Source: Montifringilla adamsi
Lineage: Eukaryota > Chordata > Aves > Passeriformes > Passeridae
Reading direction: 5' to 3'
DNA: 64,000 nucleotides
Assembly: GCA_017590115.1 (NCBI GenBank)
Contig: JAGGNK010007004.1
Span: forward strand, 10,166,418 to 10,230,417
Shown here: one piece after another, positions 60,756-64,000 of the stretch
How the letters are laid out: each line of letters starts with the position of its first letter
Numbering within the stretch: position 1 is the first letter of the stretch
The notes under the pieces: model-generated
The model's input: the letters and a program-made list of their open reading frames with translations, nothing else
Told to the model about the DNA's origin: nothing
Databases searched by the model: none
Position numbers and translations under genes: made by a program

Positions 60756-62040
60756 GGACAGTTCAGGAAGGACTTCATTAACTCAGAAGCTCAGGTACAT
60801 ATCAGCAACTGGAAGGAAGAATGCATGCTTACATTCAACAGCTTTTTACATAAACCATATTCAAGTAGTACCTCTTGAAAGGAGCTTAAGCTTATGCATG
60901 GGGTTTGTGTGCAAGTAATCAATTTTTCATACAGATAACAAGCTACTTTTAATTCAGCTTTTCTATAACGGCAACAGCCCTCTTGTTTGATATATTATGT
61001 TACCCAGTGGGTCTGTTCTTCAAGAAAGGAAGAAGCTGATATTGGGCCTGAGTTCCTGTTCTGGAGAGTTTTACGTTATGGTTCAGTTTTGTGCCCTTTT
61101 CTTTGGATAAAATACAGTGGTAGCTACGAGACAATAGGATCAATTGTAAGGTAAATGAACACAGGGATAGCAAAAAGACCAGAGAGGGAAATACAGAAGG
61201 GTGGGCAGCAGTGCTGGAGCTACAGGCATTGGAGTTTATCAGTGAACTTTGTCCTTCACTTGCATAGGCTTACAGATACAAGTTAGGGTGCCTAAAGTTA
61301 GTCCTCTCCTTACACAGCTAGCTGTAGTGTAGATAAGGATGAAATACAATGAGACTGACCTTACTATGACCACAGAACCAGAAACTGGCCTTAAAACTTT
61401 AGCTTGCGCTTTCTTTCACGTGGTAGCAGTAGGTTATGTACTTAGATACTAGAGAATGCACGAATTCTAAAGGCACTCATAACAGTACTTTGAATCAGAA
61501 GGAAGTTTTCCTGAGGTGTACCTCCTTTATCTACTGGTCCAACAGCTTGTTCCTTAGAAGTACCAGAGGAGAGATTGAGTGATTTTTAGGCCATGGCTGC
61601 CTCATTTTACCAGTGTTAATAATGCAGGATTGAATTCATTGGTACATCTGACAACCACTTCAGAGCAGTTCCAACAAAACTTTAGAACCTAATGCTACAA
61701 GATTAGACATGAAATTTTTCTTTGAATTCTGGCTGGTAGCACCTTGGTTTGCATCTGCATTCACCAGAAGATAAGTACAGAATTATAGTTACCTAATAGG
61801 AAATGGCAACATTTTCAAATGTAGTATTTGTGATCTGAAACACAGGGAAATACATACTGGTTCAAAAGTACAACAGCATCTGCAGAACTTTTTACCTACT
61901 AATTCTAACATCTGGTAATGTCTGAAACACAGTGAACTTTCTCATAAAACTTTTCTTCAAAAGCTTAATCTGTCTTCCCAAAAACACAGAGGCTGCTTCA
62001 TTCCCCTAACTGCTTCTTCTCTTGTCCTTGACCTATTTAA

Positions 62041-62172
62041 TCAGTCATTATGGTTTTGAACCTGCTCAGGAGCTTGATGAGATGAAATTCTGAAGACATG
62101 TATATGAAGATGAGCGGCAATCTGTAGGCACACACCACTGGCATATCTCAGCATATCAAACAAGGATATGAA
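62041..62172 (-). CDS. CHPT1: CHPT1 last coding exon
   Basis: On the minus strand: acceptor TTTTGAAG, a weak pyrimidine tract broken by GAAG; 43 codons and TGA at 62043-62041. It encodes [20 protein letters not shown] and [19 protein letters not shown], ending NHND. Frame and homology fix the exon although its acceptor is not ideal. Confidence 0.93.
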   Translation of the reverse strand, partial: FISLFDMLRYASGVCLQIAAHLHIHVFRISSHQAPEQVQNHND

Positions 62173-63806
62173 CTTCAAAAAAACAAAACAGAACAGATTA
62201 AAAAAAATCCATTTTTTAAAATTGTCCCTACTATAAATATGCTATACTTTAATCAGAATTTATCCAAGTGACAAGCATAACATAAATACATCATTGTAAC
62301 ACACAGCTACAGAGTGGTCTAGTTTAGAATTAAAAATAAAACCATCACAAAACCCCAGCATCCTGACAGCACTAAATGCTTACAAGATCTGATAAAAACA
62401 CATTTGTCTGCAGTTCACAGAACAGCTTTAAAAATCCACATGGACTAAAGCATAATTTCAGGAGAGATTTATAAATTTACTTTCATTTCTCTGTTCCAAG
62501 GAAAGCAAGCCAGTCAGCTCCCAAAAACATTTACTTGGTACCCAGTACTCTCTCTGCAGTAACAGCAGAAATGTGAGGAAGTCAGAAATGGCAGAAGAGA
62601 ATGACAGGAACAGTTCTCAATCAATTCCTTAAAGCATGGTCCAAACAAAAAGTATAAAACACTTACCAATGCTATCCACAGAACAATATATTCATCAATG
62701 AAACTGTTGAAGTACTGGTCCAAAAACAGAAGTCCTGGCCCAATAAATGCAGAGTCCTGAAGACAAATTTCACTTTTTGTCATGTGAGCCACCTATATTT
62801 GAAAAAAAAAAATAAAAAGTGCATCCCTGCAATATTGGTGTAACTACCACAAACAGGCATCACATTCTTGCCCAGCAGTATGCTCTTGGAAGTTACATCT
62901 ATACCCACACATTTCAGCTATCTGCAGGGGCTCCCAACTCTAGTTTCCAGCACTGTATTCAAACAGTAAGACTATGCAATTGTATTACTGAAAACAAATA
63001 CTATGAATTTTTTTTTTTAATTTTGACTTTCCCTAGCCAAAAGTTAACTAGGAAGCAGACCTTTCCTTAGGTAGCAACACTTATTCTCACTGTTTAGTAA
63101 GAAAGTCTGTACAATACCTATTTTCTAGTGTTTGAAAAATGTCATCCTTGGAGAAAAAATAAAAGCATCTGGCTGGATTACTGATGTAAGGAAATATGTA
63201 GTAAGGCAACTTTTTTTACTCCATTGAGGAGTGTTTTATGTACAAAAAAAGACGAAGACCAAAAAGACAGAATAGAGACAGTAAAGTTTCTCTCTTCATT
63301 TTAATGATCACAGTAAATTCTATTTCAGATAATTAAAGGAGAAGTCACAGCACTGTTAGTAAGGCTTAAGAAACCATAGTTAGCATGTAAATGACAGACA
63401 GTAAGTGCATTTCTAGGAATAAGTTAAACAAAACTGAAAGTCTTAACCAGTCCATTCAACAACAAATACGTGTTTTCATCGGTGTCACATATAATCTCTC
63501 TGTGGAACCCCGAGTCTAGTTGAGTGTATTGAGCACAATGAATCTGGTAATACAGGAGCAAAGCAAAATAGGAAAACTGTACCCCCTGATCCAGTAAGTG
63601 TTTAGCCAAGAACCAGATTAGTTTTAGGAGGTTTAGGAGTGACTTACCACCAACTTCTGTGAGATTTTGGCATTCACAAGCCCAAATGTCAAGACATACA
63701 GGCAAGAATGTTTTTCAAACAGCTGAGTTGTGGACTTTTTATAAATTGTAATGGCCAGCGTGATAAGCAGTCCAATGTGCAGGCCTGGTGAAAGAACACT
63801 TGTTCC
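62041..63806 (-). CDS. CHPT1: CHPT1: cholinephosphotransferase 1, C-terminal exons (partial gene)
   Basis: An integral membrane enzyme of Golgi/ER that joins CDP-choline to diacylglycerol, the last step of phosphatidylcholine synthesis. Three minus-strand exons join in phase 0: 63806-63648, 62792-62667 and 62172-62041, giving the last 138 residues and a TGA stop. They begin [12 protein letters not shown] and hold the C-terminal membrane helices ([38 protein letters not shown]). The catalytic DGxxAR...GxxxDxxxD motif would be in exons beyond the right edge. Residues such as SPGLHIG, KISQKLV and the tail HQAPEQVQ mark CHPT1 rather than its paralogue CEPT1. The location next to SYCP3 supports this. 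Some positions, however, look CEPT1-like (see findings). Confidence 0.93.
62667..62792 (-). CDS. CHPT1: CHPT1 coding exon (second from last)
   Basis: On the minus strand: acceptor AAATATAG, donor GTAAGT, 42 codons in phase 0. It encodes [20 protein letters not shown] and [20 protein letters not shown]. The VAHMTKSE start is the invariant junction with the preceding exon's QKLV. Confidence 0.96.
63648..63806 (-). CDS. CHPT1: CHPT1 coding exon (third from last)
   Basis: On the minus strand: acceptor ATATCTTAG, first codon GGA; donor GTAAGT; 53 codons, phase 0 at both ends. It encodes [20 protein letters not shown] and [20 protein letters not shown], then [13 protein letters not shown]. Confidence 0.94.
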
Positions 63807-64000
63807 CTAAGATATAAAGGGATGGAAAATTTGTCTTAAACTTCAGTCATATGGTAAAGTCCAAGTTTTACACATATTTCAAATCCCATTAAACAAAACC
63901 AGAGTTGTCAAAACTTGTCAAAATCCATTAGCATTATGCCACTGCTCCCAATACCCTTTGCAGTGACCACTAATCAGTTTTTTAGGAAAATTCACTGCTG
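63807..64000 (-). other. CHPT1: CHPT1 intron running off the right edge
   Basis: Intron sequence upstream of the last recognised CHPT1 exon; no further exon before the window ends. Confidence 0.75.

Noticed and set aside
62036..62042. ATTAAA overlapping the CHPT1 stop codon as a poly(A) signal
   Set aside because: It is immediately at the stop on the minus strand, which would leave almost no 3' UTR.

Overview
This is a bird nuclear genome window. Evidence: intron-rich vertebrate genes with GT-AG splice sites, several CR1 LINE 3' ends with the avian (ATTCTATG)n tail, LTR-like fragments, and the conserved gene order DRAM1 / GNPTAB / SYCP3 / CHPT1 (DRAM1 itself is expected beyond the left edge). 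No species can be named; the LTR types look passerine-like, which is only an impression.

Layout. Positions 1 to about 11,700 are intergenic and hold CR1 fragments, low-complexity DNA and two LTR-like blocks (about 10,226-10,623 minus; about 11,030-11,450 plus). A CpG island (about 11,735-12,500) carries the GNPTAB promoter and coding exon 1. GNPTAB then runs on the plus strand from ATG 11,960 to TAG 48,675 in 21 coding exons that splice to an open frame of 1,259 codons plus stop. It encodes the alpha/beta precursor of the Golgi enzyme that makes the mannose-6-phosphate tag. About 1.3 kb further on, a second CpG island (about 49,940-50,240) precedes SYCP3, also plus strand, with eight coding exons (51,754-58,771; 238 residues), a meiotic chromosome-axis protein. 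Convergent from the right, on the minus strand, lie the last three coding exons of CHPT1 (63,806 down to 62,041), the terminal enzyme of the CDP-choline pathway. Its catalytic CDP-alcohol phosphotransferase motif is encoded outside the window.

The three genes share a neighbourhood rather than a pathway: lysosomal enzyme sorting, meiosis, and phosphatidylcholine synthesis. All exon joins given here were derived by hand from reading frame, GT-AG signals and family similarity; frames close without frameshift or internal stop. I found no novel multi-gene system. The points most worth checking are an LTR-like promoter with CACGTG boxes just upstream of GNPTAB, a palindromic double CCAAT box in its promoter, a possible retroviral env remnant in GNPTAB intron 18, a 182-bp insert flanked by 10-bp direct repeats in intron 2, and a CHPT1 C-terminus that mixes CHPT1-like and CEPT1-like residues.
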